DNA of 64,000 bases from Pedobacter cryoconitis (GTDB lineage: Bacteria > Bacteroidota > Bacteroidia > Sphingobacteriales > Sphingobacteriaceae), in contig NZ_QLLR01000011.1 of the NCBI RefSeq assembly GCF_003259615.1, positions 1 through 64,000 of the forward strand. Reading direction: 5' to 3'. The notes under the pieces were generated by a model. That model was not told the DNA's origin, searched no databases, and saw only the letters and a list, made by a program, of their open reading frames with translations. Within the stretch, counting starts at the first letter, position 1, and each line of letters opens with the position of its first letter. The position numbers were made by a program, and so were the translations under genes. Shown here piece by piece: positions 33,586 through 43,384 of the stretch.

Positions 33586-33637
33586 GCTATTCTGAGATCC
33601 TTTCTTTAATTCGCTTAACAATCGTTATTATTGAAAT

Positions 33638-36262
33638 ATGAACTCCAAAGATAAGCTAAATCCGGAACAGCAGCGCCTCAGCAGTCATTACAATCAGGAA
33701 ACCAACTGGCTTAAGTGGGGTCCTTATGTGTCTGATCGTCAATGGGGAACAGTTAGAGAAGATTACAGCTATAATGGAGAAGTCTGGGACTATACAACTC
33801 ATGACTCGGCGAGAAGCAAAGCCTACCGCTGGGGTGAGGAAGGGATAGGGGGTTTTAGTGATGACCAGCAAAATATATGTATTGGGCTGGCACTTTGGAA
33901 CGGTAAAGATGCGATTCTTAAAGAACGCCTGTTTGGCCTGACCAATGGGCAAGGCAATCATGGAGAGGATGTAAAAGAATTATACTATCACCTGGACAGC
34001 AGCCCTACACACAGCTATATGAAAATGCTGTATAAATATCCCTTTCAAGCTTTCCCTTATGAATCATTGCTGACTGAAAATGCCAGAAGAAGTAAAACAC
34101 AGCCCGAATTTGAATTGATTAACACAGGTTTGTTTGATCATGATGAATATGGGGATGTTTTTATTGAATATGCTAAGAATAAAGAAGAGGATCTGCTCAT
34201 TAAATATACTGTATTCAACAGAAGTACAGCTCCGGTAACTTTAGATGTAATCCCTCAGCTCTGGTACCGGAATACCTGGTTTGACGGGCAACATGGGGCT
34301 AAACCTGAGATTCTGAACCAGGGCAATCAAACCTTACTCTTAAGATCTGATCTTATTGGAGATTACCATTGTTACACAGATGGTAATCCGAAATTCCTGT
34401 TTACAGACAATGAAACTAATAATCAGCGTCTTTACCAGTCTGATAATGTGAGCCGTTATGTGAAAGACGGAATCAATGAATATATAGTTAATGGCAATAA
34501 AAACGCCGTTAATCCTGATAGCCTGGGAACAAAAGCAGGGATATGGTATCATTTAACTATTCCTGCTGGTGAAAGCATTACGATCAGAATAAGGCTCAGC
34601 AAAGATAAAGTGGCTCAGCCTTTCAGCGATTTTGATGAAATATTCTCTCTTCGTCTCCAGGAAACAGATACCTTTTATGCAGTTAAACAGGTTGATACCG
34701 TTGATGCAGACGAGAAATCTATGCAGCGCCAAGCCTGGGCAGGAATGTTCTGGAACAAGCAATTCTACAGTTTTGATGTCAATAAATGGTTAAATGGTGA
34801 TGCAGGGCAACCGGCTCCTCCTAAACAAAGAAGGACTGGCAGAAACTCACACTGGAAACATTTTGTGGCAAACGATATTTTATCAATGCCGGATAAATGG
34901 GAATATCCATGGTTTGCGGCATGGGACCTTGCTTTTCATTGTATCAGCTTTGCACCTTTAGATCCTGATTTTGCCAAAGAACAATTAAGATTAATGGTTA
35001 GCGCCAATTATATGCACCCAAGCGGACAGCTGCCTGCTTATGAATGGGATTTTGGCGATGTAAACCCTCCGGTCCATGCAATGGCAACGTGGCATGTATA
35101 TCTTGCAGATAAAGCAGTTAAGGGCAAAGGAGACATTAATTTCCTGGTAGAGATTTTCAATAAGCTGCTGCTCAACTTTACCTGGTGGGTAAATCAGAAA
35201 GATAGTGAAGGGAACAATATTTTTGAGGGTGGTTTTCTTGGGCTCGATAATATCGGTGTATTTAACCGGAGCCAGCCAGTACCTGGCGGCGGTTTTCTGG
35301 AACAGGCTGATGGCACCAGCTGGATGGCTATGTACGCCTTGAATATGCTGCAGATCAGTATGGAACTTTCACTTCATTTTGATGTTTTTGAAAGTATGGC
35401 CATTAAATTTTCTGAACACTTTTTATATATCGCAGGTTCAATTTCCAACATGGGGGAGGATGCGATAGGATTATGGGATGAAGAGGATGGTTTTTATTAT
35501 GATATGCTCAGAAAACCGGATGGATCTGCAGACAGATTACGGTTAAGAAGCCTGGTAGGCCTGATCCCAATGTTTGCCCAGATTGTATTCGACGAGAGTA
35601 AATGGGGTAAACTGCCCAAATTAAAGGAGCGCCTGGAATGGTTTATGCTGCAACGGCCGGATTTGGTTCAATTGGTAAGTCACTGGACAGATACTAAAGG
35701 AAACAACCAGCATTTACTGTCTCTGTTAAGGGGCCACCGGATGAAGTTGTTACTGAAACGTATGCTGGACCCAAATGAGTTTCTTTCTGATTTTGGTATC
35801 CGCTCTGTTTCCAAAGCTTATTGTTCCTATCCTTTTAACTATCAGCTGGATGGTATGGACTATACTGTAAAATATATTCCCGCTGAAAGTGATTCTGGAA
35901 TGTTTGGTGGCAATAGTAACTGGAGAGGCCCCATGTGGATGCCTGTCAATTACCTGATTATTGAATCTCTTAAAAATTTCCAGGAATATTACACCGATGA
36001 TTTTAAAGTGGAATGTCCAACTGGTTCCGGCGAGTTTCTAAGTCTTAAAGAGATCGCAGCTTTATTAAGCAAAAGGTTAAAGTGTATTTTCCTTAAAAAT
36101 GATGCTGGTGAACGACCCGTATCGGGTGGGAACCCTAAATTTAACCATGACCCGCATTTTAAAGATTATATATTATTCCATGAATATTTCAATGGGGATA
36201 ATGGCAAAGGGCTTGGCGCTAGTCATCAGACTGGCTGGACAGGCTTGATTGCTCTTCTTTAG
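33638..36262 (+). CDS. GH63-like glucosidase, cytoplasmic
   Basis: The 874-aa enzyme has the order of GH63 / MGH1-like alpha-glucosidases: an N-terminal beta-rich domain (W-G-P-Y-V-S-D-R-Q-W-G-T-V-R-E-D-Y; G-L-F-D-H-D-E-Y-G-D-V-F at about 165-177) and a C-terminal (alpha/alpha)6 barrel with E-Y-P-W-F-A-A-W-D-L-A-F-H (the catalytic acid region), P-A-Y-E-W-D-F-G-D-V-N-P-P, and later M-F-G-G-N-S-N-W-R-G-P-M-W-M-P and H-Q-T-G-W-T-G-L. There is no signal peptide, unlike secreted glycosidases, so it should hydrolyse an internal glucoside such as glucosylglycerate-, trehalose- or oligosaccharide-type substrates. Start and length fit the family. Downstream proBA are unrelated metabolically. Confidence 0.88.
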   Translation: MNSKDKLNPEQQRLSSHYNQETNWLKWGPYVSDRQWGTVREDYSYNGEVWDYTTHDSARSKAYRWGEEGIGGFSDDQQNICIGLALWNGKDAILKERLFGLTNGQGNHGEDVKELYYHLDSSPTHSYMKMLYKYPFQAFPYESLLTENARRSKTQPEFELINTGLFDHDEYGDVFIEYAKNKEEDLLIKYTVFNRSTAPVTLDVIPQLWYRNTWFDGQHGAKPEILNQGNQTLLLRSDLIGDYHCYTDGNPKFLFTDNETNNQRLYQSDNVSRYVKDGINEYIVNGNKNAVNPDSLGTKAGIWYHLTIPAGESITIRIRLSKDKVAQPFSDFDEIFSLRLQETDTFYAVKQVDTVDADEKSMQRQAWAGMFWNKQFYSFDVNKWLNGDAGQPAPPKQRRTGRNSHWKHFVANDILSMPDKWEYPWFAAWDLAFHCISFAPLDPDFAKEQLRLMVSANYMHPSGQLPAYEWDFGDVNPPVHAMATWHVYLADKAVKGKGDINFLVEIFNKLLLNFTWWVNQKDSEGNNIFEGGFLGLDNIGVFNRSQPVPGGGFLEQADGTSWMAMYALNMLQISMELSLHFDVFESMAIKFSEHFLYIAGSISNMGEDAIGLWDEEDGFYYDMLRKPDGSADRLRLRSLVGLIPMFAQIVFDESKWGKLPKLKERLEWFMLQRPDLVQLVSHWTDTKGNNQHLLSLLRGHRMKLLLKRMLDPNEFLSDFGIRSVSKAYCSYPFNYQLDGMDYTVKYIPAESDSGMFGGNSNWRGPMWMPVNYLIIESLKNFQEYYTDDFKVECPTGSGEFLSLKEIAALLSKRLKCIFLKNDAGERPVSGGNPKFNHDPHFKDYILFHEYFNGDNGKGLGASHQTGWTGLIALL

Positions 36263-36296
36263 TTCTTTATTTTTCAACCTTTACGCTCCATAACTT

Positions 36297-37373
36297 ATGG
36301 CTGTTGCCTATAAAAGAATCGTTGTTAAAATCGGTTCAAATGTCCTCACTCAACCTGATGGATTGCCAGATCATGCCCGGATTGAACATCTGGTGGCTCA
36401 AATTGTTGACCTTAAAAAGGCTGGTATTGCCGTCGTTGTCATTTCTTCCGGTGCAGTTGCAGCGGGCAGAAGTATGATTAAAATATCTGAAAAGCAAGAT
36501 GCAGTTGCAGCCAGACAGCTTTTAGCTTCCATCGGACAAATTAAACTGATTAATACCTACCTGTCGCTATTCGAGAAACAACAGATGTTATGTTCACAGG
36601 TACTGGTTACCAAAGAGGATTTCCGTGACCGCAAGCATTATTTAAATATTAAAAACTGTCTGTCTATTTTACTGAAACACCAGGTTATCCCTATTGTCAA
36701 TGAAAATGATGTTGTATCTGTCACTGAACTGATGTTTACGGATAATGATGAGCTGGCAGGACTCGTGGCTTCTATGCTGGAAGCAGATGCCTTGATTATC
36801 CTTTCTAATGTAGATGGCATTTATAACGGAGATCCAAAGTCTCCGGATGCTACTGTGATCAGAGAGATCAAGAAAGATGATCATATTGGCGCTTTCATCA
36901 ATACCACCAAATCTGGCTTAGGCAGAGGCGGAATGGTCACTAAATTAGGAATGGCACAGAAAGTTGCCAAACTGGGTATTCCGGTTTATATCGCCAATGG
37001 CACCCGAAACAATATCCTGACTGATTTAATAGCTCAAAAGGCAGATCACACTTATTTTGTGCCGGAGAAAAATACTTCGGGAAAGAAAAAATGGATTGCA
37101 CATTCTGAGCATTCAGCTACAGGAAGTGTTCAACTGAATAAAGGAGCTGCTGAAGCGCTCATTTCTGGTCAGGCCCGCAGTTTATTACCAATTGGCATCA
37201 CAGCAATACTTTCTTCATTTCAAAAAGGAGATATTATCCGATTATTGGATGACCAGGGAAAACTGATTGGTTTAGGGATTGCAGATTACGGCTCAGACAA
37301 AGCGAAAGAAAGAATAGGACAAAAGGGACATAAATCTTTGGTTCATTATAATTATTTTTATGCTGTAAGCTAA
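36297..37373 (+). CDS. proB: Glutamate 5-kinase
   Basis: The 358-aa enzyme is the first step of proline synthesis, phosphorylating glutamate with ATP. It has the amino-acid-kinase start [21 protein letters not shown], the N-E-N-D-V-V-S motif, [10 protein letters not shown], and [11 protein letters not shown]-terminal PUA domain (about 280-355; A-R-S-L-L-P-I-G-I) is present, as in E. coli ProB. Cytoplasmic. proA follows 47 nt downstream, separated by a small hairpin. Proline feedback is expected from the family. Confidence 0.97.
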   Translation: MAVAYKRIVVKIGSNVLTQPDGLPDHARIEHLVAQIVDLKKAGIAVVVISSGAVAAGRSMIKISEKQDAVAARQLLASIGQIKLINTYLSLFEKQQMLCSQVLVTKEDFRDRKHYLNIKNCLSILLKHQVIPIVNENDVVSVTELMFTDNDELAGLVASMLEADALIILSNVDGIYNGDPKSPDATVIREIKKDDHIGAFINTTKSGLGRGGMVTKLGMAQKVAKLGIPVYIANGTRNNILTDLIAQKADHTYFVPEKNTSGKKKWIAHSEHSATGSVQLNKGAAEALISGQARSLLPIGITAILSSFQKGDIIRLLDDQGKLIGLGIADYGSDKAKERIGQKGHKSLVHYNYFYAVS

Positions 37374-37381
37374 TACAGTAC

Positions 37382-37405
37382 AACCGGTATGACAACATAC
37401 TGGTT
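37382..37405 (+). other. Small hairpin between proB and proA
   Basis: AACCGGTATG / CATACTGGTT (one G-T pair) with a 4-nt loop lies in the 47-nt proB-proA gap. No T run follows, so it is more likely a stabilising or processing structure than a terminator. Confidence 0.5.
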
Positions 37406-37420
37406 CTAAACGAAAAGAAA

Positions 37421-38665
37421 ATGGAATACCAGTCATATTTTGAAAATGCTCTAAAAGCGAGCCGTACTTTATGCCGTTTAGATCAGCTGGCAGTCAATGA
37501 AATTCTAAAAGATCTTGCAGCTCACGTGAAACTGTTTGCGGAAGATATATTGTTTGCGAATGATCTTGATTTAAAGCGAATGTCTGCTGAAGATCCTAAA
37601 TATGACCGTTTAAAGCTCACCAGGGAAAGACTGAATGATATTGCACAGGAAATATTAAATGTAGCTCAGCTGGAAAGCCCGCTTGCGGAAGTCATGGAGG
37701 CAAATACACTTCCAAACGGTTTACATTTGTCTAAGATCAGGGTTCCTTTAGGCGTGATTGGCGTTATTTACGAAGCCAGGCCAAATGTCACTTTAGATGT
37801 TTTTTCGCTTTGCTTTAAAACCGGAAATGTGGCTGTATTAAAAGGTGGGAGCGATGCAGAATTTTCCAACCAGGCTTTAATTAAAATCATTCATCAGGTA
37901 CTGCTTAAACACAGTGTCGATATTCACGTAGCCGTCATATTACCATCAGAAAGGGAAGCAACTGCTGCACTTTTAAATGCAACAGGTTTTGTGGATGTTT
38001 TAATCCCAAGGGGCAGTCAGGCACTCATCAATTATGTACGTGAGCATAGTAATGTTCCTGTAATTGAAACAGGGGCGGGGATAGTTCATACTTATTTTGA
38101 TTTGTCGGGAGATAAGGAAAAAGGAAAGGCGATCATTTTTAATGCTAAAACCAGGAGAGTAAGCGTTTGTAATGCACTGGATTGTTTGTTGATCCATGCT
38201 GAACGTTTAGATGATCTTTATACACTGGTTGCACCACTGGCAGAAAAATCTGTCCATATTTATGCAGACTCAGAAGCTTTTGAAGCTATCGAAAGTCTTT
38301 ATCCTGAACATTTACTGCACCATTCCAGTCCTGAAGATTTCGGTACAGAGTTTCTGGACTATAAAATGGCCATTAAAACAGTAGAAAATCTGGAAAATGC
38401 TTTAGCGCACATCGCTCTTTACAGCTCCAAACACAGTGAAGCTATAATTTCAGAAGATGAAAATCAGTTACTTACATTTCTGAACGTGGTAGATGCCGCT
38501 GCAGTTTATGCGAATGCGTCAACAGCTTTTACAGATGGTGGACAGTTCGGCCTTGGTGCTGAAATTGGGATCAGTACACAGAAACTTCATGCAAGAGGAC
38601 CAATGGGACTGAAAGAATTGACAAGTTATAAATGGGTAGTTAGAGGTAACGGACAGATTCGCTAA
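37421..38665 (+). CDS. proA: Glutamate-5-semialdehyde dehydrogenase (gamma-glutamyl phosphate reductase)
   Basis: The 414-aa aldehyde dehydrogenase-like enzyme reduces gamma-glutamyl phosphate from ProB with NADPH. Signatures are [16 protein letters not shown] (about 110), [25 protein letters not shown], and a C-terminal [26 protein letters not shown]. One point to note: the active-site Cys region reads [11 protein letters not shown], where the Cys of V-C-N is the expected nucleophile. Cytoplasmic. Encoded in an operon with proB. Confidence 0.97.
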   Translation: MEYQSYFENALKASRTLCRLDQLAVNEILKDLAAHVKLFAEDILFANDLDLKRMSAEDPKYDRLKLTRERLNDIAQEILNVAQLESPLAEVMEANTLPNGLHLSKIRVPLGVIGVIYEARPNVTLDVFSLCFKTGNVAVLKGGSDAEFSNQALIKIIHQVLLKHSVDIHVAVILPSEREATAALLNATGFVDVLIPRGSQALINYVREHSNVPVIETGAGIVHTYFDLSGDKEKGKAIIFNAKTRRVSVCNALDCLLIHAERLDDLYTLVAPLAEKSVHIYADSEAFEAIESLYPEHLLHHSSPEDFGTEFLDYKMAIKTVENLENALAHIALYSSKHSEAIISEDENQLLTFLNVVDAAAVYANASTAFTDGGQFGLGAEIGISTQKLHARGPMGLKELTSYKWVVRGNGQIR

Positions 38666-38695
38666 TTTAAAGCTTAGATTTTTATTAAAAAGACC

Positions 38696-38740
38696 TGATC
38701 CTGACAATTCTAACTCAAAAACAAGAGATAATCAGGATCA
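38696..38740 (+). terminator. Weak terminator-like hairpin after proA
   Basis: TGATCCTGA / TCAGGATCA (38696-38704, 38732-38740), loop 27 nt, followed by ATTTTATGTTTT. Confidence 0.45.
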
Positions 38741-38818
38741 ATTTTATGTTTTATCAGATACTGGTAAAAATATTACTTAATAAATTGAAATTTAGGACTC
38801 TTTTCCCGGTCATTATAT

Positions 38819-38826
38819 TAATTTTG
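38819..38826 (+). promoter_or_regulatory. Putative -7 element of mqo (TAATTTTG)
   Basis: An exact TAnnTTTG, 36 nt before the mqo ATG; no clean -33 box. Confidence 0.45.
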
Positions 38827-38862
38827 TGGCCGATATAAAGAGAATAAATTATCTATCCTTTC

Positions 38863-40368
38863 ATGACCAGTAAAAGTACTAATTCAGATAAAGCAGTTGA
38901 CGTTGTGTTAATTGGCGCCGGTATTATGAGCGCAACACTTGGTGTACTACTCAAGGAACTCTCACCGGATTTAACCATACAAATTTTTGAACGGCTTGAT
39001 GTCGCGGCAGCAGAAAGTTCTGATGCCTGGAATAATGCAGGAACAGGGCATTCAGCCTTTTGTGAATTAAATTATACGCCCCAATTAGCAGATGGTACAG
39101 TAGAAACAGATAAGGCTGTAGCTATTGCTGAGTCTTTTGAAGTATCGAAACAATTCTGGTCATTCCTGGTACAGAATAAGCTGGTTAGTTCTCCTGAAAC
39201 TTTCATTAAAAGTATCCCGCATATGAGTTTCGTCTGGGGAGCCGATAATGTCGATTTTTTGAATAAACGTTTTAACAACTTACAGAAATGTGAATTGTTT
39301 AAAGAAATGACTTATTCAGAAAATGCGGAACAACTGGCAGAATGGATGCCTTTAGTCATGGCAGGAAGAAATCCTGAAGAAAAAGTTGCTGCAACAAGGA
39401 TGATGCTGGGTACAGACGTAAATTTTGGTGCTTTAACCAGAATGATGCTGACGACTTTGCAAAGCAAGCCTGATGTTGCCATGGATTTTAACCAGGAAGT
39501 ACGTAAACTGAAACAAAAAGATGGTTTATGGGAAGTTAAAGTGAAAGATGAAGAAACTGGTAAAAGAAAAACAGTAAAAGCTAAATTCGTTTTTATTGGT
39601 GCCGGAGGCGGTTCTCTTCCTTTATTAGAAAAATCTGATATTCCCGAAGGAAAAGGTTTTGGTGGTTTCCCGGTTAGCGGGCAATGGTTAAAATGTGTTA
39701 ATCCAGCTGTAATTGAACATCACCATGCTAAAGTATACGGTAAAGCATCGGTAGGTGCTCCGCCAATGTCCGTTCCTCACCTGGATACCAGGATGATCGA
39801 TGGCAAAAAAGCTTTACTTTTTGGTCCTTATGCAGGATTCTCTACCCGTTTTCTGAAAAACGGTTCCTTACTGGATCTTCCGCTATCTATCAAAGCAAAT
39901 AATATCCGTCCAATGATTGCAGCAGGTCTTGATAATCTGCCATTGACAAAATACCTGATAGACCAGGTCAGACAATCACCTGAAGACCGCATGGAGGCAT
40001 TAAGAGAATATCTTCCGGCTGCTGAAATGAAAGACTGGGAATTAGAAACCGCTGGTCAGCGTGTACAGGTTATTAAAAAGGATGAAAAACATGGTGGTAT
40101 CCTTGAATTTGGTACAGAAGTAGTGGCTGCCGGAGACGGTTCTATTGCCGCTTTATTGGGTGCTTCACCTGGAGCTTCAACTGCAGTATCTATTATGATC
40201 AGCCTGATGAAACGTTGTTTTAAAGACGAAATGGAAAGCGAAGAATGGCAGACTAAGTTAAAGCAGATGATTCCTTCTTATGGCAAGACTTTAAGTGATG
40301 ATTCACAGCTTTGCAGAAACATCCGTGCACAAACTACGCATGCACTTAATCTTCAAATTACTGAGTAA
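38863..40368 (+). CDS. mqo: Malate:quinone oxidoreductase
   Basis: The 501-aa FAD enzyme oxidises malate to oxaloacetate and passes electrons to the quinone pool at the inner face of the membrane. It has the FAD fold V-V-L-I-G-A-G-I-M-S-A-T-L (about 14-26), the family mark S-D-A-W-N-N-A-G-T-G-H-S-A-F-C-E-L-N-Y-T, V-F-I-G-A-G-G-G-S-L-P-L-L and L-F-G-P-Y-A-G-F-S-T-R-F-L. Length is normal. Single gene; a hairpin that includes its stop codon ends the unit against the convergent acyltransferase gene. Confidence 0.97.
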   Translation: MTSKSTNSDKAVDVVLIGAGIMSATLGVLLKELSPDLTIQIFERLDVAAAESSDAWNNAGTGHSAFCELNYTPQLADGTVETDKAVAIAESFEVSKQFWSFLVQNKLVSSPETFIKSIPHMSFVWGADNVDFLNKRFNNLQKCELFKEMTYSENAEQLAEWMPLVMAGRNPEEKVAATRMMLGTDVNFGALTRMMLTTLQSKPDVAMDFNQEVRKLKQKDGLWEVKVKDEETGKRKTVKAKFVFIGAGGGSLPLLEKSDIPEGKGFGGFPVSGQWLKCVNPAVIEHHHAKVYGKASVGAPPMSVPHLDTRMIDGKKALLFGPYAGFSTRFLKNGSLLDLPLSIKANNIRPMIAAGLDNLPLTKYLIDQVRQSPEDRMEALREYLPAAEMKDWELETAGQRVQVIKKDEKHGGILEFGTEVVAAGDGSIAALLGASPGASTAVSIMISLMKRCFKDEMESEEWQTKLKQMIPSYGKTLSDDSQLCRNIRAQTTHALNLQITE

Positions 40369-40387
40369 ACTGATATTTACTCAGTAA
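40358..40387. terminator. Hairpin overlapping the mqo stop codon
   Basis: A perfect 12-bp stem TTACTGAGTAAA / TTTACTCAGTAA (40358-40369, 40376-40387) has its left arm containing the last two sense codons and the stop of mqo. It probably works for both convergent genes. Confidence 0.65.
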
Positions 40388-40395
40388 GCTGATAT

Positions 40396-41271
40396 TTATT
40401 GATTAGGCTGATGTTTCCATCTTTTATGACTCCATAACCAGTAAGCAGGCTCTTCTACGATTAGTTTTTCTAACAGACGGGTGTGCTTCTGGGTCATTTC
40501 ATTGATCGGGGTTTCGGCTGGTTTAGGCGTTATAGGCATACACTCTACTTCATAATAACCTCTTTTCACCTTAGTCAGCTTAATATAAAACACTGGCCTG
40601 TTTGTTTTTATAGCAATTTTCTCCATTCCCTGTTGAACTGAAGTCTGCTGATTTAGAAAGGAAGTCCAATAATGGGACTCGCTTTTTGGAGGAGCCTGGT
40701 CATTACCAAATAAAAACATGGTCGGAGTTCCTTTGGTTTCAGTCAATACCCTTAAAGTTTGACGCATAGGCACAACCTTATTCCCAAACCGGGTTCTGAT
40801 TCTTTGAAAAAAATCATCAAATACCTTATTGGATAATGGCTTATAAATTGCATAGGTATCACATTTCAAAACAAGTCCAATCGACATTGCCCCCCATTCC
40901 CAATTGCCATAATGACCAGAACAGGCCAGCACACTTTCCCCGCGTTCAAAATAGGCGTTAATGAGCTCAATATTCTTGAATTTAAAGCGTCTTCGCATTT
41001 GACCGCTGGAAATGGTAGCCATTTTAATAATTTCAAAAATGAGCCCTGAGAGATATTTGTAAAATTCTTTTTCTATCGCTAAAATTTCTTTTTCTCCTTT
41101 TTCAGGGAATGAATTTTTAAGATTTAATCTGACAACAGCTCTGCGATATCCTAACACATAATAAAGCAATAAATATACAAGATCAGAAATTACATAGAGT
41201 ACTGGCAACGGCAACAAAGAGAGCGCATAAATAAAAAATATAGCGAGGTATGAAATGGCCTTTTTTAACAT
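40396..41271 (-). CDS. Lipid A biosynthesis acyltransferase (LpxL/HtrB family)
   Basis: The 291-aa protein has an N-terminal membrane helix (about 4-40) and the catalytic H-x4-E motif in S-G-H-Y-G-N-W-E-W-G (His120, Glu125). A G-N-D-Q-A-P motif (about 194-199) and the R-P-V-F-Y-I-K-L segment also fit. It adds a secondary acyl chain to lipid A at the cytoplasmic face of the inner membrane. Typical Bacteroidota members are of this size and produce penta-acylated lipid A. Single gene, minus strand. Confidence 0.93.
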   Translation of the reverse strand: MLKKAISYLAIFFIYALSLLPLPVLYVISDLVYLLLYYVLGYRRAVVRLNLKNSFPEKGEKEILAIEKEFYKYLSGLIFEIIKMATISSGQMRRRFKFKNIELINAYFERGESVLACSGHYGNWEWGAMSIGLVLKCDTYAIYKPLSNKVFDDFFQRIRTRFGNKVVPMRQTLRVLTETKGTPTMFLFGNDQAPPKSESHYWTSFLNQQTSVQQGMEKIAIKTNRPVFYIKLTKVKRGYYEVECMPITPKPAETPINEMTQKHTRLLEKLIVEEPAYWLWSHKRWKHQPNQ

Positions 41272-41380
41272 TAATATTGATTAAGGTACAAACTTAATTT
41301 TTTTTCACCCTTCCTGGGTTACATTTTTTTATAAATTCAGAAGTTTATATGTTTAATTTAAATTTAGAAGGGCAGATTTT

Positions 41381-41416
41381 AAACCGGCTCTGTATTTTAT
41401 TCACCAGAGCCGGTTT
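41381..41416 (-). terminator. Hairpin terminator of the Lrp gene
   Basis: A 12-bp stem AAACCGGCTCTG / CAGAGCCGGTTT (loop 12 nt) begins 7 nt after the Lrp stop on the minus strand; the T tail is short. Confidence 0.7.
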
Positions 41417-41422
41417 ATTCTC

Positions 41423-41884
41423 TTAAAAATGAAACCCAGTGTCTGTCATGATAGTATCAAGTACTACATAACTTTCAAGTGCCTGTACATTTTTGATGTT
41501 GGCTATATTTCTTTGTATACCCGAGAAGGAAGTATTGTCAGTGGTTACAATCTTTAGTTTGATATTATATTCTCCGGTAATTGTACAGCACTCACAAACC
41601 TCTTTGATCCGGGAAACCTCTTCCTTGAAAGTATCAATGATTTCATCAGAACAATGACTCAATTTAAGGTGAATAAAAGCCAGAACCTCTTGTTTTAATT
41701 TTCTGCGATTTAGCACAGCTACAGATGTTACGATATATCCCTCTGCCTTTAACTTTTTAAGACGATCACAAATTGTAGTAGTTGATAGTTTCAAAATTCC
41801 AGCAATCTGCTTATGCGGACGTGAATTATTCTCCTGTAAAAGTTTAAGAATACAAATATCTATTCTGTCGAGCTTCTTATCCAT
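41423..41884 (-). CDS. Lrp/AsnC-family transcriptional regulator
   Basis: The 153-aa protein has the AsnC-type HTH at about residues 5-60 (I-D-I-C-I-L-K-L-L-Q-E-N, then I-L-K-L-S-T-T-T-I-C-D-R-L-K-K-L-K-A-E-G-Y-I) and a RAM effector domain (V-C-E-C-C-T-I-T-G-E-Y-N-I-K-L-K-I-V, with the G-x-Y/F-D-like turn as G-E-Y-N). Lrp proteins sense amino acids and act on nearby or distant genes. It is divergent from the sigma-factor gene across 222 bp and could control that promoter. Regulated amino acid not deducible. Confidence 0.93.
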   Translation of the reverse strand: MDKKLDRIDICILKLLQENNSRPHKQIAGILKLSTTTICDRLKKLKAEGYIVTSVAVLNRRKLKQEVLAFIHLKLSHCSDEIIDTFKEEVSRIKEVCECCTITGEYNIKLKIVTTDNTSFSGIQRNIANIKNVQALESYVVLDTIMTDTGFHF

Positions 41885-42106
41885 AATTATTGTTTTTGTA
41901 ATTCGTGAATATAAGGCATTAATATTTAATTAATTAAATATGTTAATCTTAAATAAACTTTTTATTGTACGGTTTATTGTTTAGAAAATACACCCGAACT
42001 GAATTATATCCGGCTTACATCTATATAAGCGTTAATTTATCGGATTAATAGCATACACTTTCTTTATTAGATTCTTATATACAACTTTACTCAATAACCT
42101 AAATGT

Positions 42107-42973
42107 ATGCGAGAATTGAAGATTGATTATGCCATTACCGGCAGGGACATGGAATCCCTTAATATATATCTTTTAGAAGTAGGCAGAATACCACTGCTGA
42201 CTATTGAAGAGGAAGTCCTGCTGACTACAAAAGTAAGGCATGGTGATCAGGCTGCACTGGATTGTTTAGTAAAAACCAACCTGAGATTTGTAATTTCTGT
42301 AGCTAAACAATATCAGCACCGCGGATTGAGCCTGGGCGACCTGATTAACGAAGGAAATCTGGGCCTGATCAAGGCTGCTTCACGCTTTGATGTCACAAAG
42401 GGGTTTAGATTTATTTCATTTGCTGTTTGGTGGATCAGACAAGCCATTATGCTGGCTATTTCACAACTGACACGCGTTATTCGTTTACCCCTGAATATGA
42501 TCAATTCTATTACTAAAATAAATGGCATTATAGCCTGCCTGGAACAACGGCTCGAAAGATTGCCGACCACAGAGGAAATTGCAGGAGAAATGGACATTAA
42601 AAGCCAGCAGGTGGCAGGCTATTTAAGTAAGGTGCGCAGATGTATGTCTTTGGATGAAATTTTAAAACCGGATTTCAGTAACACGTTATTAGAAGTAACG
42701 CCTGCGCATCAGCCATATCCTGATCATTTGCTTATTGCTGATTCGGACAGGATAGAGGCCAGCCAGCTTTTAAAAATCTTAACCAAAAGAGAAGAAAAAG
42801 TATTGAGTTTGTTTTTTGGTCTGAAAGGGATGCAACCCTTATCACTTGATGATATTGCATTGATTTTCAAATTAAGCAGAGAGCGCATCAGGCAGCTAAA
42901 GGATGGTGGAATAAAAAAATTAAGGTTAAAGCTCCGCAGGGAAAAAGCCGATAAAAGAAATAAAGATTTATAA
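42107..42973 (+). CDS. Second RpoD-like (group 2) sigma-70 factor
   Basis: The 288-aa protein copies the short Bacteroidota housekeeping sigma plan: region 1.2 (S-L-N-I-Y-L-L-E-V-G-R-I-P-L-L), region 2 (about 55-118; N-L-R-F-V-I-S-V-A-K-Q-Y-Q-H-R-G-L-S-L, G-D-L-I-N-E-G-N-L-G-L-I-K-A, F-I-S-F-A-V-W-W-I-R-Q-A-I), region 3 (about 130-200) and region 4 HTH (L-S-L-D-D-I-A-L-I-F-K-L-S-R-E-R-I-R-Q-L-K). It differs from the usual RpoD at many normally invariant sites, for example A-I-S-Q-L-T-R-V-I-R where RpoD has A-L-A-E-Q-S-R-I-V-R, and has a changed region 3 and C-terminus. It is therefore a divergent paralog, not the primary factor. The unknown 130-aa gene starts 18 nt downstream. Confidence 0.9.
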   Translation: MRELKIDYAITGRDMESLNIYLLEVGRIPLLTIEEEVLLTTKVRHGDQAALDCLVKTNLRFVISVAKQYQHRGLSLGDLINEGNLGLIKAASRFDVTKGFRFISFAVWWIRQAIMLAISQLTRVIRLPLNMINSITKINGIIACLEQRLERLPTTEEIAGEMDIKSQQVAGYLSKVRRCMSLDEILKPDFSNTLLEVTPAHQPYPDHLLIADSDRIEASQLLKILTKREEKVLSLFFGLKGMQPLSLDDIALIFKLSRERIRQLKDGGIKKLRLKLRREKADKRNKDL

Positions 42974-42991
42974 ATCAAAAGAAAAGAACTT

Positions 42992-43384
42992 ATGCCATAT
43001 TTATATTTAGCAGAAAGCTATAATGAACTTGATTTGTTAACCAAATTGGTCTATAAAATAGAAAATATTGAGCGGCCGTTAAAAGAGCTGAGTGAGGAAC
43101 ATTACCTTTCAGCAGAATTACAACGGATCAGATTTTCAGCTTCAAGGGATATTCTGATTTTTGGTGTCCATGCCGACAAATATCTGAACTTTCATCTTTG
43201 CCAGGTTTATGGCCTGCACATCAGGATTATTGATATACTAAAGTATTTGGAAGATAAAATGTATTTATGTGAACGGGAAGCTTATGTATACAAATATTGC
43301 AAGATCTTTCACCTGGAAATGGGTAGCCTGGCTGTATTCTATGAAAAGCTTGGAAAAATGATTGTTGGATATGAGGACAGGTAA
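42992..43384 (+). CDS. Unknown cytoplasmic protein downstream of the sigma factor
   Basis: The 130-aa product is soluble and largely helical (MPYLYLAESYNELDLLTKLV, L-S-E-E-H-Y-L-S-A-E-L-Q-R-I-R-F, Y-L-C-E-R-E-A-Y-V-Y-K-Y-C-K-I-F-H). No signal peptide, membrane segment or known motif is visible. Being 18 nt behind the divergent sigma gene and closed by a hairpin that covers its stop codon, it is probably co-expressed with it and may modulate it. No family recognised. Confidence 0.75.
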   Translation: MPYLYLAESYNELDLLTKLVYKIENIERPLKELSEEHYLSAELQRIRFSASRDILIFGVHADKYLNFHLCQVYGLHIRIIDILKYLEDKMYLCEREAYVYKYCKIFHLEMGSLAVFYEKLGKMIVGYEDR

